From assembly GCF_010078385.1 (NCBI RefSeq), contig NZ_SIJC01000010.1:100924-164923 (forward strand): 64,000 nt of DNA. Reading direction: 5' to 3'. The translations under genes were made by a program, and so were the position numbers. Source of the DNA: Chengkuizengella sediminis (GTDB lineage Bacteria > Bacillota > Bacilli > Paenibacillales > KCTC-33759). Of this stretch, positions 23,150-33,021 are shown one piece after another (within the stretch, counting starts at the first letter, position 1; each line of letters starts with the position of its first letter). The notes beneath the pieces are model-generated. The model did no database searches. It had not been told where the DNA came from and was given only the letters and a program-made list of their open reading frames with translations.

Positions 23150-24085
23150 TCAATTCCTAATCTGCTCCGCTATCTTATCAATCTTTCTTAAGCGATGATT
23201 TACTCCTGATTTACTAACCTTATCTCTTAAAAGTTCACCTAACTCTGTTAAATTTAAATCTGGATGCTGTAATCTTAATTCTGCAACTTCCCTCAATTTA
23301 TCTGGTAAATGATCCAAACCCATTGTTTCTTGAATCAGTTTGATATTATCTATTTGTCTCATTGCAGCACCAATCGTTTTATTAAGATTAGCTGTCTCAC
23401 AGTTCACCAGCCTATTCACTGAATTGCGCATATCTCTCATAATCCGAACATCTTCAAATTTGAGCAAAGCTTGGTGAGCACCGATTATATTTAACAAATA
23501 AATGATCTTCTCCCCTTCTTTGATGTAAAAAATGAATCCTTTTTTCCTTTCAATACATCTAGCGTTTAAATCAAATTCATTTGCTAAATCACAAAGAGCA
23601 TTACAATGATCCTCATACATTGAAGCAATTTCAAGATGATACGAAGAGCCTTCTGGATTATTAACTGACCCCGCTGCAAGAAAAGCACCTCTTAAGTATG
23701 CTCTTTTACAGCATGTATCTTGAATGATTTGTTGATCAATGTTCGTTTTAAAAATAAACCCTTCTGATACAATTCTCAGATCAGACAATAGTGACTGAAC
23801 TTGATCAGGTATTCGAACAATATAAACATTATTTTTCTTCAACCGCATTTTCTTTTGAACTAAAATTTCAGTATGAATGTTAAATTGTTTTTTTATTAAA
23901 GAATACATTCTCCTAGCTATTGCTGCATTCTCAGTTAAAATATCCAATACCACTCTCTGATTGGTTATTTTAATCGTTCCATTCATACGAATTAGTGCTG
24001 AAAGCTCAGCCATCGCACAGCAGCGATCTACTTCAATCAACGTTAGTTCTTTTTTCGTTTGTGCCGCAAAGGACAAACGAATCAC
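23150..24085 (-). CDS. whiA: WhiA-type DNA-binding protein
   Basis: This 311-residue protein starts at GTG 24085, overlapping the yvcK stop codon by 4 nt (GTGA). The N-terminal LAGLIDADG-like half (about 1-190: [41 protein letters not shown]) lacks nuclease residues. The C-terminal helix-turn-helix (about 215-305) includes [21 protein letters not shown] and [24 protein letters not shown]. In Bacillus it binds the chromosome and affects division and segregation. Confidence 0.94.
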   Translation of the reverse strand: MIRLSFAAQTKKELTLIEVDRCCAMAELSALIRMNGTIKITNQRVVLDILTENAAIARRMYSLIKKQFNIHTEILVQKKMRLKKNNVYIVRIPDQVQSLLSDLRIVSEGFIFKTNIDQQIIQDTCCKRAYLRGAFLAAGSVNNPEGSSYHLEIASMYEDHCNALCDLANEFDLNARCIERKKGFIFYIKEGEKIIYLLNIIGAHQALLKFEDVRIMRDMRNSVNRLVNCETANLNKTIGAAMRQIDNIKLIQETMGLDHLPDKLREVAELRLQHPDLNLTELGELLRDKVSKSGVNHRLRKIDKIAEQIRN

Positions 24086-25059
24086 CTCTTCCTTGACAAC
24101 CCACGTTCAACTAATTGATAAATATGCATGCTCAGTTTTTCAGCATCATGCCGTAAATAAGTTCGATATAACACAAGTTTGTCAGATATGACTTCAAAAC
24201 CGTTTTTTAAAATCTCATCTAAATCTACTTTTACTGGTAAGGCACCTTTTTCTGCATACTTTTGTTGAACATGTGATGGAATTTCTTCATTGTTTACAAT
24301 GACATAGTCAAAAATATGATACCCCATATGCTGATAAATAGCCTGTAAGTGATCGTTTACCGTATAATTATCTGTTTCTCCTGGTTGTGTCATTACATTG
24401 CTGACGTATATTTTAACAGCAGTAGATTGATCAATCGTATCCGCAATTTGAGGAACTAATAGATTAGGAATGATACTAGTATATAAGCTTCCAGGCCCGA
24501 TCAAAATGGCATCTGCTTCCTTAATCGCTTCAATTGCCTCCAGCAAAGGAGTAACTTCACTTTTTTCAATAAAAACCTTCTTTATCTTTTTTCCCACTTT
24601 TGGGATTTGAGATTCCCCAACAATAATACTACCATCTTCCATCTCTGCCTTTAAAACAATGGCTTGACCAGAAGCAGGTAGCACTCTTCCTCTAACAGCT
24701 AAAACCCTACTTAGTTCTTTTATACCCGTGACAAAATCACCAGTAATATCTGTCATAGCAGCAAGAATTAAATTACCTACACTATGACCTGCAAGCCCTG
24801 TCCCAGTGGTAAAGCGATGAGATAATACTTGAGAAAGTATGGGTTCAGCATCTGCTAAGGCTGTTATAACATTCCTAATATCACCTGGTGGAGGAATTTG
24901 TAGTTCAGATCTTAGAATGCCTGAACTCCCACCATCATCAGCTACAGTAACAATGGCTGTAATATCTAGAGGTTTCTTTTTCAAACCTCTTAACATAACA
25001 GAAAGACCTGTACCGCCACCTATGACAACAATTTTAGGAAGCTCTAAGTTACTATCCAT
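24082..25059 (-). CDS. yvcK: gluconeogenesis factor YvcK (CofD-like)
   Basis: The 325 residues show the CofD/UPF0052 fold: [16 protein letters not shown] at the N-terminus, [29 protein letters not shown] and [13 protein letters not shown]. In Bacillus it binds UDP-sugars and is needed for growth on gluconeogenic carbon and for normal cell shape. It lies between rapZ (15 nt upstream) and whiA (overlapping), the conserved rapZ-yvcK-whiA trio. Confidence 0.94.
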   Translation of the reverse strand: MDSNLELPKIVVIGGGTGLSVMLRGLKKKPLDITAIVTVADDGGSSGILRSELQIPPPGDIRNVITALADAEPILSQVLSHRFTTGTGLAGHSVGNLILAAMTDITGDFVTGIKELSRVLAVRGRVLPASGQAIVLKAEMEDGSIIVGESQIPKVGKKIKKVFIEKSEVTPLLEAIEAIKEADAILIGPGSLYTSIIPNLLVPQIADTIDQSTAVKIYVSNVMTQPGETDNYTVNDHLQAIYQHMGYHIFDYVIVNNEEIPSHVQQKYAEKGALPVKVDLDEILKNGFEVISDKLVLYRTYLRHDAEKLSMHIYQLVERGLSRKR

Positions 25060-25074
25060 TTAAGCCCCCCCCAA

Positions 25075-25959
25075 CTAATGGTCTCGATCTGAATCTCGGT
25101 GGCTTACTCTAATCACTTCTGACTCACTATTGCCGATCATTCTCCCTAAATACTCAGCGATAGCAACAGATCTATGTTTACCACCTGTACATCCAATACC
25201 GATCACAATTTGACTTTTGCCTTCCTTGATATATTGTGGGATCAAGAAATGTAGTAAATCTAATAATTTCGTTAAAAAGGTTTGTGTGTCGCCCCACTTC
25301 ATGACATAATCATAAACCTCAGTGTTTTTCCCAGTATGGGGTCTAAGCTGTTCAATATAATGAGGATTTGGTAAGAAACGAACATCAAAAATTAAGTCTG
25401 CATCAATAGGTGTTCCATATTTAAAACCAAAAGACATCACATTAATGTGAATTCCATTTTGTTGGTTTTCAGTAAAACTAGATGAGATTTTTTGTTTAAG
25501 TTCTGCCAATTTTAAATGGCTCGTGTCCACAACCAAGGTGGATGAACCTTTTAACTCCTCAAGCATTTTACGCTCTAACTGTATTCCATCTAACGGTAGT
25601 CCTTCGGAAGCCAATGGATGACGTCTGCGACTTTCTTTATATCTTTGTACAAGCACAGAATCTGTAGCATCCAAAAATAGGATTTCATACTTTATTGTGT
25701 GGTTGTTTTTTATATAATTAAGAGAATCAGATAATGCTTCAAAAAACTCTCTTCCTCTTAAATCGATCACTAACGCAACTTTACCAATTCTACCATTTGA
25801 TTGTTCGATCAAATCAGCAAACTTAGGAATTAATACGGGCGGTAAATTATCTACACAGAAAAAACCCAAATCTTCTAAACATTGCACAGCCACAGTTTTA
25901 CCTGCACCCGACATTCCCGTTACAATTACTAATTTAGCTATATGATTGGAGTTCTCCAT
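25075..25959 (-). CDS. rapZ: RapZ-family nucleotide-binding protein (YvcJ)
   Basis: The 294 residues include an N-terminal P-loop GMSGAGKT (15-22), VDNLPP, VIDLRGREFF, LDATDSVLVQRYKESRRRHPL, and a C-terminal domain with DVRFLPNPHY and GIGCTGGKHRSVAIAEYL. In Escherichia coli RapZ controls glucosamine-6-phosphate synthase through small RNAs; the Bacillus homolog YvcJ binds and hydrolyses GTP, and its role is less clear. It is first in the rapZ-yvcK-whiA-HPr unit. Confidence 0.93.
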   Translation of the reverse strand: MENSNHIAKLVIVTGMSGAGKTVAVQCLEDLGFFCVDNLPPVLIPKFADLIEQSNGRIGKVALVIDLRGREFFEALSDSLNYIKNNHTIKYEILFLDATDSVLVQRYKESRRRHPLASEGLPLDGIQLERKMLEELKGSSTLVVDTSHLKLAELKQKISSSFTENQQNGIHINVMSFGFKYGTPIDADLIFDVRFLPNPHYIEQLRPHTGKNTEVYDYVMKWGDTQTFLTKLLDLLHFLIPQYIKEGKSQIVIGIGCTGGKHRSVAIAEYLGRMIGNSESEVIRVSHRDSDRDH

Positions 25960-25982
25960 GATTTCTCCCCCTTGTGGTAAGG

Positions 25983-26933
25983 CTAAATTTTAAATAAATT
26001 CAAACCTGCAGCACCAACGATACCCGCATCATTCCCTAATGTAGCAGGGACGATATCCACACCTTCTTTAATTGCATCTGGTGTGAATTTCTCAAAATTC
26101 TCTTGAATTTGATCAAATAAAATATCTCCTGCTTTTGATACTCCTCCTCCAACAATAAATCTTTGTGGATTTAACACAAATGCCAACATCGACATTGATC
26201 TTCCTAAATAATAAGCCGCTCTCATTACGATTCGAATAGATACCTCATCATTTACTCTCGCTGCATCAAATACATCCTTCGCAGTAATAGTGTCAAGCAA
26301 TGACAAAGACGTTCTCTCGCCTCTCTCTACTGCATCTTTAGCCATACGGATTATACCTGTAGCTGAAGATACTGTTTCAAGACACCCTTTTTGCCCGCAT
26401 CCACATTGAATAGCTTCCAAATCTGGTACAACTGACATATGACCGATTTCTCCAGCCATCCCATTGAACCCTTGATGTATTTTATCTTCTATAATAATAC
26501 CGCCACCAACACCTGTACCTAACGTGTAACAAATGACATCTGAAACGCCAGCTCCAGCACCACTCCAAACTTCCCCTAACGCAGCAACATTCGCATCATT
26601 ATTTACAATGACTGGCTTCCCGGTCTTTTCTTCTAAAACGTTTTTCACATGGACATTTTCCCAGCCTAAATTAGCTGCTCTCTTCACTAATCCATTTTTG
26701 TCCACAAATCCTGCAATACCTGCTCCAATACCAGCCACATTGTCCCAGCTAAAAGTAGAGTCTTCAACAATTTTTTTTACATAGGTTGTGATATTGTCTG
26801 TAACTTGTTCATATCCCCCTTCAGATTCCGTAGGACCTTCATAGGTTTGAATTAACTTCCCTTTACTATCACAAATTCCAACTTTAACGGTTGTTCCTCC
26901 TAGATCTACACCTATATAAATCTGCTCTAACAT
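25983..26933 (-). CDS. glcK: ROK-family glucokinase
   Basis: The 316 residues show the ASKHA phosphate-1 motif VDLGGTTVKVG (9-19), the adenosine-side GTGVGGGI (139-146), ROK catalytic GEIGH (His165) and the zinc-binding cysteines in CGCGQKGC (177, 179, 184). It phosphorylates glucose with ATP, matching GlcK of Bacillales. It ends 23 nt before rapZ and probably shares its transcript. Its placement next to rapZ and yvcK clusters carbon-control genes. Confidence 0.9.
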   Translation of the reverse strand: MLEQIYIGVDLGGTTVKVGICDSKGKLIQTYEGPTESEGGYEQVTDNITTYVKKIVEDSTFSWDNVAGIGAGIAGFVDKNGLVKRAANLGWENVHVKNVLEEKTGKPVIVNNDANVAALGEVWSGAGAGVSDVICYTLGTGVGGGIIIEDKIHQGFNGMAGEIGHMSVVPDLEAIQCGCGQKGCLETVSSATGIIRMAKDAVERGERTSLSLLDTITAKDVFDAARVNDEVSIRIVMRAAYYLGRSMSMLAFVLNPQRFIVGGGVSKAGDILFDQIQENFEKFTPDAIKEGVDIVPATLGNDAGIVGAAGLNLFKI

Positions 26934-26978
26934 TCTTTACACCTCAAATTTTTTTATTAATTTAACTTCATTTCTCAT

Positions 26979-27065
26979 CTAAAAAGTTCCATTTTCAGCA
27001 TCAATGACAATGTTCAACTTTAACTACGCTGACATCATGTAATGAAAAAAAGGGGACTTTTTAAA
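26979..27065. repeat. degenerate copy of the TTCAAAAAGT terminal-repeat element
   Basis: The left end CTAAAAAGTTCCATTTTCAGCA resembles the ends of the elements at 30208 and 41485; the right end is GGGGACTTTTTAAAC, its inverted partner. The interior is short and unrelated. It sits just upstream of glcK. The rest of the gene-free stretch 26934-27438 holds GC-richer repeat pieces (GGACGTGCTGGT at 27111, TTTAGTCGGCCTTCACATC at 27407) and no gene I can support. Confidence 0.4.
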
Positions 27066-27347
27066 CGAAATGGATCGCCTCCATCATTTCTGATTGTGCC
27101 CCTGCTTTGGACGTGCTGGTCTCGACATTTATCACCTAAACATGTCGGTGTTAACAGGTAATCCTACGTTTTTATGTGGTTATTAGAATAACCTTTTAAC
27201 TTTCACTATAAGCTATGCTTATGACAAGGTCAAGACACTTATCTATAGCAAAGAATACTATGGTCAACATTACAATTAAGTAATTATCAAACTAATGTCA
27301 TAAACCGATTTCTTTCGACAATTTTCAATTATCAGAAATAAGCAAAC

Positions 27348-27377
27348 AGAAAACTCGCCGATTGGCGAGTTTCTTTT
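27348..27377 (-). terminator. bidirectional terminator after trxB, AAACTCGCC repeat family
   Basis: AAACTCGCC and GGCGAGTTT form a 9-bp stem with a 4-nt loop, with T-rich sequence on both sides. The core AGAAAACTCGCCGATTGGC is the same as the dispersed repeats at 1491, 1591 and 41856, here trimmed to a clean hairpin. It ends trxB transcription on the minus strand. Confidence 0.7.
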
Positions 27378-27438
27378 CACTTTTTTTGGGTGCCGGCGTT
27401 CTCCACTTTAGTCGGCCTTCACATCACTTTTGTGGGTA

Positions 27439-28386
27439 TTATAACGTTTGGCTCCAGTCGTGGACTGCGCTTCCTTCTAAATACTTCTCTGCATCTAATG
27501 CAGCCATACATCCTGAACCTGCAGCGGTAATGGCTTGACGATAAATTTTGTCTTGAACATCTCCACAAGCAAAAATACCTTCTACATTCGTTTGTGTTGT
27601 GCCTGGTTTTACTTGGATGTATCCCACTTCATCTGTATCTAATACCCCTTTTAAAAACCCTGTATTTGGACGATGACCGATGGCTACAAAAATGCCGTCT
27701 GTTTCAATAATTTCTTCTTGTCCCGTTTCAGTATCCTTGACTTTTAATCCTGTTACACCATTGTCTCCAGCTACAACTTCAATCGGTGTTTTATTTAATG
27801 CCCAGCTTACCTTCTCATTCTTACGTGCATAATCCTGCATAATCTTAGAAGCACGTAATTCATTTCTACGATGAACCACTTTCACATCCGTCGCAAACTT
27901 AGTAAGGAAGTTCGCTTCCTCCATTGCGGAATCTCCTCCACCTATAACAATAACTTTTTTACCTCTAAAGAAAAATCCGTCGCAAGTTGCACACGCACTA
28001 ACTCCACGCCCCATATTTTCCGATTCACCTGGTATCCCTAACAATTTAGCTGATGCTCCAGTAGATATTATGACAGATTGTGCTTCAATTTCTTCTGAGC
28101 CTTCTAAAAATAATTTGAAAGGACGTTGGGAGTGTTCTATTTTATTAACCCATCCAGTTTTAAATTTTGCACCGAATCTTTCAGCTTGTTTACGCATGTT
28201 GTCCATTAATTCAGGTCCCATAATTCCATCTGGAAATCCAGGAAAATTCTCTACATCTGTAGTGATCGTTAATTGTCCACCTGGTTCTGGTCCATCTATA
28301 ACTAAAGGCTCAAGATTTGCGCGAGCTAAATAAATAGCAGCAGTTAATCCTGATGGACCTGTTCCTACAACAACTGATTTATACAT
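27439..28386 (-). CDS. trxB: thioredoxin-disulfide reductase
   Basis: The 315 residues show FAD-binding GTGPSG (8-13), ENFPGF, the redox-active disulfide Cys132-Cys135 (ACATCDGFFF), the NADPH motif GGGDSAMEEA and the C-terminal FAD motif GIFACGDVQD. It reduces thioredoxin with NADPH. It lies 100 nt downstream of a TPR protein gene, as in Bacillus (yvcD-trxB). Two peroxide-regulator-like boxes lie in that gap. Confidence 0.96.
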   Translation of the reverse strand: MYKSVVVGTGPSGLTAAIYLARANLEPLVIDGPEPGGQLTITTDVENFPGFPDGIMGPELMDNMRKQAERFGAKFKTGWVNKIEHSQRPFKLFLEGSEEIEAQSVIISTGASAKLLGIPGESENMGRGVSACATCDGFFFRGKKVIVIGGGDSAMEEANFLTKFATDVKVVHRRNELRASKIMQDYARKNEKVSWALNKTPIEVVAGDNGVTGLKVKDTETGQEEIIETDGIFVAIGHRPNTGFLKGVLDTDEVGYIQVKPGTTQTNVEGIFACGDVQDKIYRQAITAAGSGCMAALDAEKYLEGSAVHDWSQTL

Positions 28387-28423
28387 AAAAATTCCTCCTC
28401 GATACGTAATTCATTCAAGTACT

Positions 28424-28455
28424 TTATAATAATTATCTTATAGTAATCATTATAA
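28424..28455. promoter_or_regulatory. two PerR/Fur-like boxes upstream of trxB
   Basis: TTATAATAATTATCT (28424-28438) matches the Bacillus Per box TTATAATNATTATAA at 12 of 14 positions. TAGTAATCATTATAA (28441-28455) also matches 12 of 14. They also lie in a perfect inverted repeat (ACTTTATAAT at 28421, ATTATAAAGT at 28449). They precede the trxB start by about 40-70 bp. The region is very AT-rich, so chance matches are possible. Confidence 0.4.
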
Positions 28456-28486
28456 AGTAAAAATATAAAAAAGAAAGTAATTTATA

Positions 28487-30178
28487 TTACAAAACGTTAT
28501 TTTTTATTAAATCTATATTTTTTCTGATCGTGGACACGGATATCTGATATCTTTCCGAGACTTCACGATAGGTGAGTTCAACATTGTACATTTTTGCGAT
28601 TAAATATTCAAGTGCTGCAGACCAACCATTTGGTTTATTTATTTTAGGTACATTTGGATATTTCATGGTAAGAAAATTAACCCACAATGTATACAACTCA
28701 TATTTCTGCTGCAAATCATATCGATCTTCCATGTGAATTAAAGCTTCGTCTATGATCAAATGCCACTTCTCATCCCAACTTATAAGCTTATTGGAAAGAG
28801 GTAATAAATCTATACTTAGTTTTTCCCCATTTGTTGTTATCATTTCGTATGGTTCCGAAGCTTTCATAGTTCGAAGTAAAAATACAGCGATTCTCTTAAG
28901 TTTATCTTTTTCATTTGGTTCTAAAAGAAATTTCCTTAATAACTTTTCTACATCTTTATTCTGAATGAAGCTTATGATTTCTAAAACTTGAAGTTTATTT
29001 GTCGTCGTACCATGAAACAAACCCCATTTTAACGAAGTTTGAACGATATGATTTGTATCCCACTCATTTAATACATTTTCCTTCCATTTCCCTAGCATAT
29101 GAAAATGCTCTTCGAAAGGTAAAAAGTAATGGTAGCTTAACATCATTTCTTGATCAGATATTAACTTATCAAATTCTTCAATAAAAAAGTTGGGTACGAT
29201 ATCTTTACCATCTATATTCTTTGCTTGTTTCCAGAGACGTAATGCCTTCTCAAACCTTTTTGTATTAAAGGCGGCAACAGCTGCATAATGAAACAAAGAC
29301 GGCTCAATAACCTCATCTCCTGTTTTTATTAACCTTAAGAAGTGATGGTATGCCATTTCATGATTGCCTAATAGACCCAATGTCATTGCAAGTTTGTAAA
29401 GCTGATCTGGAAGATATGGGTATGTTTTGCTTAACAATTGTAAAATTTCTGATAATTTGGCTTCATCTTGTATCTGTCTATAATATATCGCTAAATTACA
29501 TAAAGCGTGTAAGTTTCCTGGATCTACCTTTAAAACCTCTTCAATGTGCTTAGATGTTTTTTCATAGTTACCAATATAGTAATATGCTAAGGCTAGGTTA
29601 TTCTGAGCTGCAATAAAATCTGGATATTTTTTGATGATTTTTTCTAAAAGATGAATAGCCTCCGGACATTTACCTTCTTCTAATAAAAGTCTTGCACGAT
29701 CGTGATCAAAAAACTTTTCTTTCGATTTCAATTTTTTGATGGGTATATCTCGATTGAGTTCAATGCTTAGAAGTTCGATCATTTCATCACATTCTTCTAA
29801 AAATTGTCCCTCAACATCTTTTTCTAAATAAGAAACCAGCGCCTCTTCAGCTGATTCAAATAAATCCATATTCATATAATTATTGGCCATATAAAAATGA
29901 CACTCTGTCATGGAAGGATCCACTTCATCGAGTACCTTTTTTAAAATTTGATTCGATTCTCTATAATCGCCTAATTCAGAATATACACCAGCCAAGTTAG
30001 CATGATTAACCGCATTTTCCGGTTCTAACTCCATGGCTCTCCTAAAATATTTTAGTGCCTTAGCATATTGATAACGATCCAAAAAATGGACAGCTTTTTC
30101 GTAAAAGAATGTGGCATTCATGCTCAGTGATACAATATTCGTTTTATCTCTTCCAACCACTGTTCTTTTTCTTTGCAT
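28487..30178 (-). CDS. TPR-repeat protein with C-terminal helix-turn-helix
   Basis: Start ATG 30178 is chosen, because GGAGGTG lies 9 nt before it and overlaps an upstream ATG at 30196. The 563-residue soluble protein has several tetratricopeptide repeats between about 20 and 300, for example FDHDRARLLLEEGKCPEAIHLL and AAQNNLALAYYYIGNYEKT. The last 45 residues (YLIAKMYNVELTYREVSERYQISVSTIRKNIDLIK) look like a helix-turn-helix. Its position before trxB matches YvcD of Bacillus subtilis. The function is unknown; a scaffold or regulatory role is inferred. Confidence 0.8.
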   Translation of the reverse strand: MQRKRTVVGRDKTNIVSLSMNATFFYEKAVHFLDRYQYAKALKYFRRAMELEPENAVNHANLAGVYSELGDYRESNQILKKVLDEVDPSMTECHFYMANNYMNMDLFESAEEALVSYLEKDVEGQFLEECDEMIELLSIELNRDIPIKKLKSKEKFFDHDRARLLLEEGKCPEAIHLLEKIIKKYPDFIAAQNNLALAYYYIGNYEKTSKHIEEVLKVDPGNLHALCNLAIYYRQIQDEAKLSEILQLLSKTYPYLPDQLYKLAMTLGLLGNHEMAYHHFLRLIKTGDEVIEPSLFHYAAVAAFNTKRFEKALRLWKQAKNIDGKDIVPNFFIEEFDKLISDQEMMLSYHYFLPFEEHFHMLGKWKENVLNEWDTNHIVQTSLKWGLFHGTTTNKLQVLEIISFIQNKDVEKLLRKFLLEPNEKDKLKRIAVFLLRTMKASEPYEMITTNGEKLSIDLLPLSNKLISWDEKWHLIIDEALIHMEDRYDLQQKYELYTLWVNFLTMKYPNVPKINKPNGWSAALEYLIAKMYNVELTYREVSERYQISVSTIRKNIDLIKNNVL

Positions 30179-30207
30179 TTCTGTAGGCACCTCCATATAA
30201 GTAAGGG

Positions 30208-30374
30208 TTCAAAAAGTTCAGTTTTCAGCACCGAGAAGATTGTGCAAACATGCAGAAGCCGGAGCGGAGTGTAGAGATTGGTTACATGAGCACCGGACTT
30301 CAAATGTGAGTGCAAGGTTCGATGTCGAAATCACTCCCTCTTGCTACTTCGTGATCAAAAGTGGACTTTTTGAA
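30208..30374. repeat. 167-bp element with terminal inverted repeats, copy A
   Basis: It begins TTCAAAAAGTTCAGTTTT and ends AAAAGTGGACTTTTTGAA, imperfect 18-bp inverted termini. The interior matches, in reverse orientation, much of the element at 41485-41773 (for example CACTCACATTTGAAGTCCGG and CAATCTTCTCGGTGCTGAAA). No open frame is present. It looks like a miniature transposable or mobile intergenic element. It sits in the 5' region of the TPR gene, about 30 bp before its start. Confidence 0.7.
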
Positions 30375-30451
30375 TATCCTCTATTAAGTAAGAATCAAAC
30401 AAAGTATAACATATCTTAATAACCTAATAAAAGTAACATTCATATCAAAAC

Positions 30452-30500
30452 CCCCAAAAAGCAAAAAAGAAGGAAAGCCCTTTTTCTTTACCTTTTGGGG
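30452..30500 (-). terminator. terminator of the histidine operon, after prs
   Basis: CCCCAAAAAG and CTTTTGGGG form the outer stem, with a purine/pyrimidine inner part. On the minus strand GGGGGTTTTGAT follows. Confidence 0.7.
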
Positions 30501-30557
30501 ATTATTAAAGTTATGATTTGGCAAGACAACCTCAAATCATGTGAATGCTATAAAGGT

Positions 30558-31508
30558 TTAAACTCCACCTGACTTAAATAATGTACTGATAGATCCACCC
30601 TCCATAATAATTTTTATCGCGTCCGCAAGTAAGCCAGCCATTGAAATCACTTTAAATTTAGTTGGATGATCTTCAGGCAATGCTATGGAGTCGGTGACTA
30701 CGATTTCTTTTATATTGGGATGATCTAACCTTTCTAAGGCTGGACCAGAGAATACTGGATGTGTTGCACATACATAAACATCATTGGCACCTTTTTCTTT
30801 TAAACCTTCCACTACATTAACAATGGTAGTTCCAGTATCAATCATATCTTCAATAATGATAGGTGTTTGTCCTTTAACATCCCCAATAATATGTGTAATC
30901 ACTGATTCATTATGTGCAGGACGTTTTTTGATCATGATCGCAAAAGGTGAGTCTAAATAATTCGCTAGTTTTTCTGCGGTGGATGCTCTACCTGCATCTG
31001 GAGAAACTACAATTGGATTTTCAATATTTTGTGCTTTTAAATAGTGCGTGATATGATCCAATGCTGTTAAATGATCCACTGGGATATTAAAAAAACCTTG
31101 AATAGCTGGAGCATGTAAATCAATTGTAATGACACGACTAGTCCCTGCCGTAGTTAATAAGTCCGCAACTAACTTTGCTGAAATAGGTTCACGAGGTGCT
31201 GCTTTCCTCTCTTGACGAGCATACCCATAATATGGAAGTACAACTTGAACGGTTCTTGCAGATGCTCTCTTAGCAGCATCAATCATAACAAGAAGTTCCA
31301 TCAAATGTTCATTAATCGGGTGTGAAATGGATTGAACGAGAAAAACATCACAATTACGAATAGACTCCTCGAAATGGACATAAATCTCACCGCTTTTAAA
31401 TCGGGAAAGTTTAATTTTCCCTAATGATTTTCCAAGATTATTACATATTTGTTGTGCCAGCTGAGGATTGGCAGATCCTGTGAATACTTTCACACATTCA
31501 TAATTCAT
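30558..31508 (-). CDS. prs: ribose-phosphate diphosphokinase (PRPP synthetase)
   Basis: The 316 residues show YYGYARQERKAAPREPISAK (ATP/ribose loop), the metal-site IDLHAPAIQGFF, VSPDAGRASTAEKLA and the PRPP loop EDMIDTGTT. It makes PRPP, the substrate of HisG, from ribose-5-phosphate and ATP. It is the last gene of the his operon, 18 nt after hisJ. Bacillales usually carry their main prs beside glmU, so this may be a second copy dedicated to histidine synthesis. AGGAGG precedes the ATG. Confidence 0.92.
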   Translation of the reverse strand: MNYECVKVFTGSANPQLAQQICNNLGKSLGKIKLSRFKSGEIYVHFEESIRNCDVFLVQSISHPINEHLMELLVMIDAAKRASARTVQVVLPYYGYARQERKAAPREPISAKLVADLLTTAGTSRVITIDLHAPAIQGFFNIPVDHLTALDHITHYLKAQNIENPIVVSPDAGRASTAEKLANYLDSPFAIMIKKRPAHNESVITHIIGDVKGQTPIIIEDMIDTGTTIVNVVEGLKEKGANDVYVCATHPVFSGPALERLDHPNIKEIVVTDSIALPEDHPTKFKVISMAGLLADAIKIIMEGGSISTLFKSGGV

Positions 31509-31526
31509 GATTTACCTCCTGAAAAT

Positions 31527-32333
31527 TTATAAACATACCATGATCCGCTTGCGCTGATCATATGTAGCTAACTGTGTAAAACCTATTTTTTTCAACAAAT
31601 TTCGCGCTTGATCTAGAAACAAACCAAGCTGTTCTGGTTTGTGTGCATCTGAACCAATCGTTAAAGGAATGTCGAGTTTGTGACATTCAAGTAGAATGCG
31701 TTCACTTGGAAACATTTCTTCAACGGGCATGCGTAAACCAGAGGCATTTAATTCAATCGCTAATCCATGTTCCTTAATTAGATTTAACGTTTGCCTCTCT
31801 ATTTCTATCATATCACTTTTTGGCTTCCGACCAAACCTTTTTATCACATCTAAATGACCAATGTAATCATAAAGGTCAGTTTTCACTGCTTTTTGGACAG
31901 CATCATAATATTGAGCAAACACTTCATCTACATCTCGATTTTCCCAATGATCTAATTGTCGGAAATCTGAAATATCCCATTCTCCTAAGAAATGAACAGA
32001 GCCAATGACATAGTCCCATGGGTAGGAAGAAATAATTTTTTCAATTTCAGTTTCGTACCCTTCAATATAATCTGCCTCAAGTCCTACTTTAATATCAATT
32101 TGATTTTTATATTTTTTCTTCAATAAAAAACATTCTTCGACATATCTAGGAATTTCATCTGCAGGCATAGCCATTCCCGGTAAATACGTTTTTGGGTCTA
32201 CATGAATTAAAGGCATATGATCCGATAAGCCCAACTGCTGCAAACCGATCTCAATGCCTTTTTTTACGTAATCCTCTAAGGAACCAGAAGCATGTCCACA
32301 GCGTTCATGATGTGTATGGTAATCAATCAACAT
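31527..32333 (-). CDS. hisJ: histidinol-phosphatase, PHP type
   Basis: The 268 residues begin [17 protein letters not shown], with the metal-binding HTH...H of PHP phosphatases. They continue with GLSDHMPL, GLEADYIEGYE, GSVHFLG, YDYIGHLDVIKRF, ELNASGLR and IGSDAHKPEQLG. It removes phosphate from histidinol phosphate. Its start overlaps the hisIE stop by 11 nt, so it is translationally coupled. Confidence 0.92.
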   Translation of the reverse strand: MLIDYHTHHERCGHASGSLEDYVKKGIEIGLQQLGLSDHMPLIHVDPKTYLPGMAMPADEIPRYVEECFLLKKKYKNQIDIKVGLEADYIEGYETEIEKIISSYPWDYVIGSVHFLGEWDISDFRQLDHWENRDVDEVFAQYYDAVQKAVKTDLYDYIGHLDVIKRFGRKPKSDMIEIERQTLNLIKEHGLAIELNASGLRMPVEEMFPSERILLECHKLDIPLTIGSDAHKPEQLGLFLDQARNLLKKIGFTQLATYDQRKRIMVCL

Positions 32334-33021
32334 GACGCTTCTCTAACTCCTTCATTATATTTTTTATTGGTAGATCTCTATCTTTTAACAATACCATAAG
32401 ATGAAACATTAAGTCACTTACTTCGTAGGTCAATTCTTCATTATCTTTATTTTTAGCTGCAATGATGACTTCCGCAGTCTCTTCACCGACTTTTTTAAGG
32501 ATTTTATCGACTCCTTTATCAAATAAATAAGTCGTATATGCACCTTCAGTTCTTTCCTCATATCTTTTTGCAATCACCGATTCTAATACAGCTAATATGT
32601 TAAAATTATTTGCCTCATGGTCTTTTAGTACATCATCTTCAGACTTTGAAACAGCAACTTCATTAAAAAAGCAGCTTTGTTCACCTGTGTGGCAAGCAGG
32701 ACCTTTTTGATTAACAAATACTAACATAGTATCTGCATCACAATCATAGTTCAACCTTATAATAGATTGGGTATGACCAGATGTCTCGCCTTTGTGCCAT
32801 AGCTTTTGACGTGATCTACTCCAAAACCAGGTTTCTCTTGTTTCTAATGACAACTTTAATGATTCTTTATTCATATAAGCCATCATCAATACATCTTTAC
32901 TGCTAATATCTTGAACGATTGCAGGAACCAAACCTTGATCATCCCAAGTTATTCTGTCTAATAGATCATTTAAAGTTTGATCAACCATAGGATCAGATGG
33001 TTTTAATTGTTGATCTGTCAA
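32323..33021 (-). CDS. hisI: phosphoribosyl-AMP cyclohydrolase / phosphoribosyl-ATP diphosphatase
   Basis: The protein has 232 residues, bifunctional HisIE. The N-terminal HisI part (1-130) has [19 protein letters not shown] and the zinc-site [11 protein letters not shown]...ACHTG. The C-terminal HisE part (about 140-232) has [23 protein letters not shown] and [13 protein letters not shown]. The start is TTG 33021, overlapping the hisF TGA, with GGGGTGG upstream. Confidence 0.93.
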   Translation of the reverse strand: MTDQQLKPSDPMVDQTLNDLLDRITWDDQGLVPAIVQDISSKDVLMMAYMNKESLKLSLETRETWFWSRSRQKLWHKGETSGHTQSIIRLNYDCDADTMLVFVNQKGPACHTGEQSCFFNEVAVSKSEDDVLKDHEANNFNILAVLESVIAKRYEERTEGAYTTYLFDKGVDKILKKVGEETAEVIIAAKNKDNEELTYEVSDLMFHLMVLLKDRDLPIKNIMKELEKRHVD

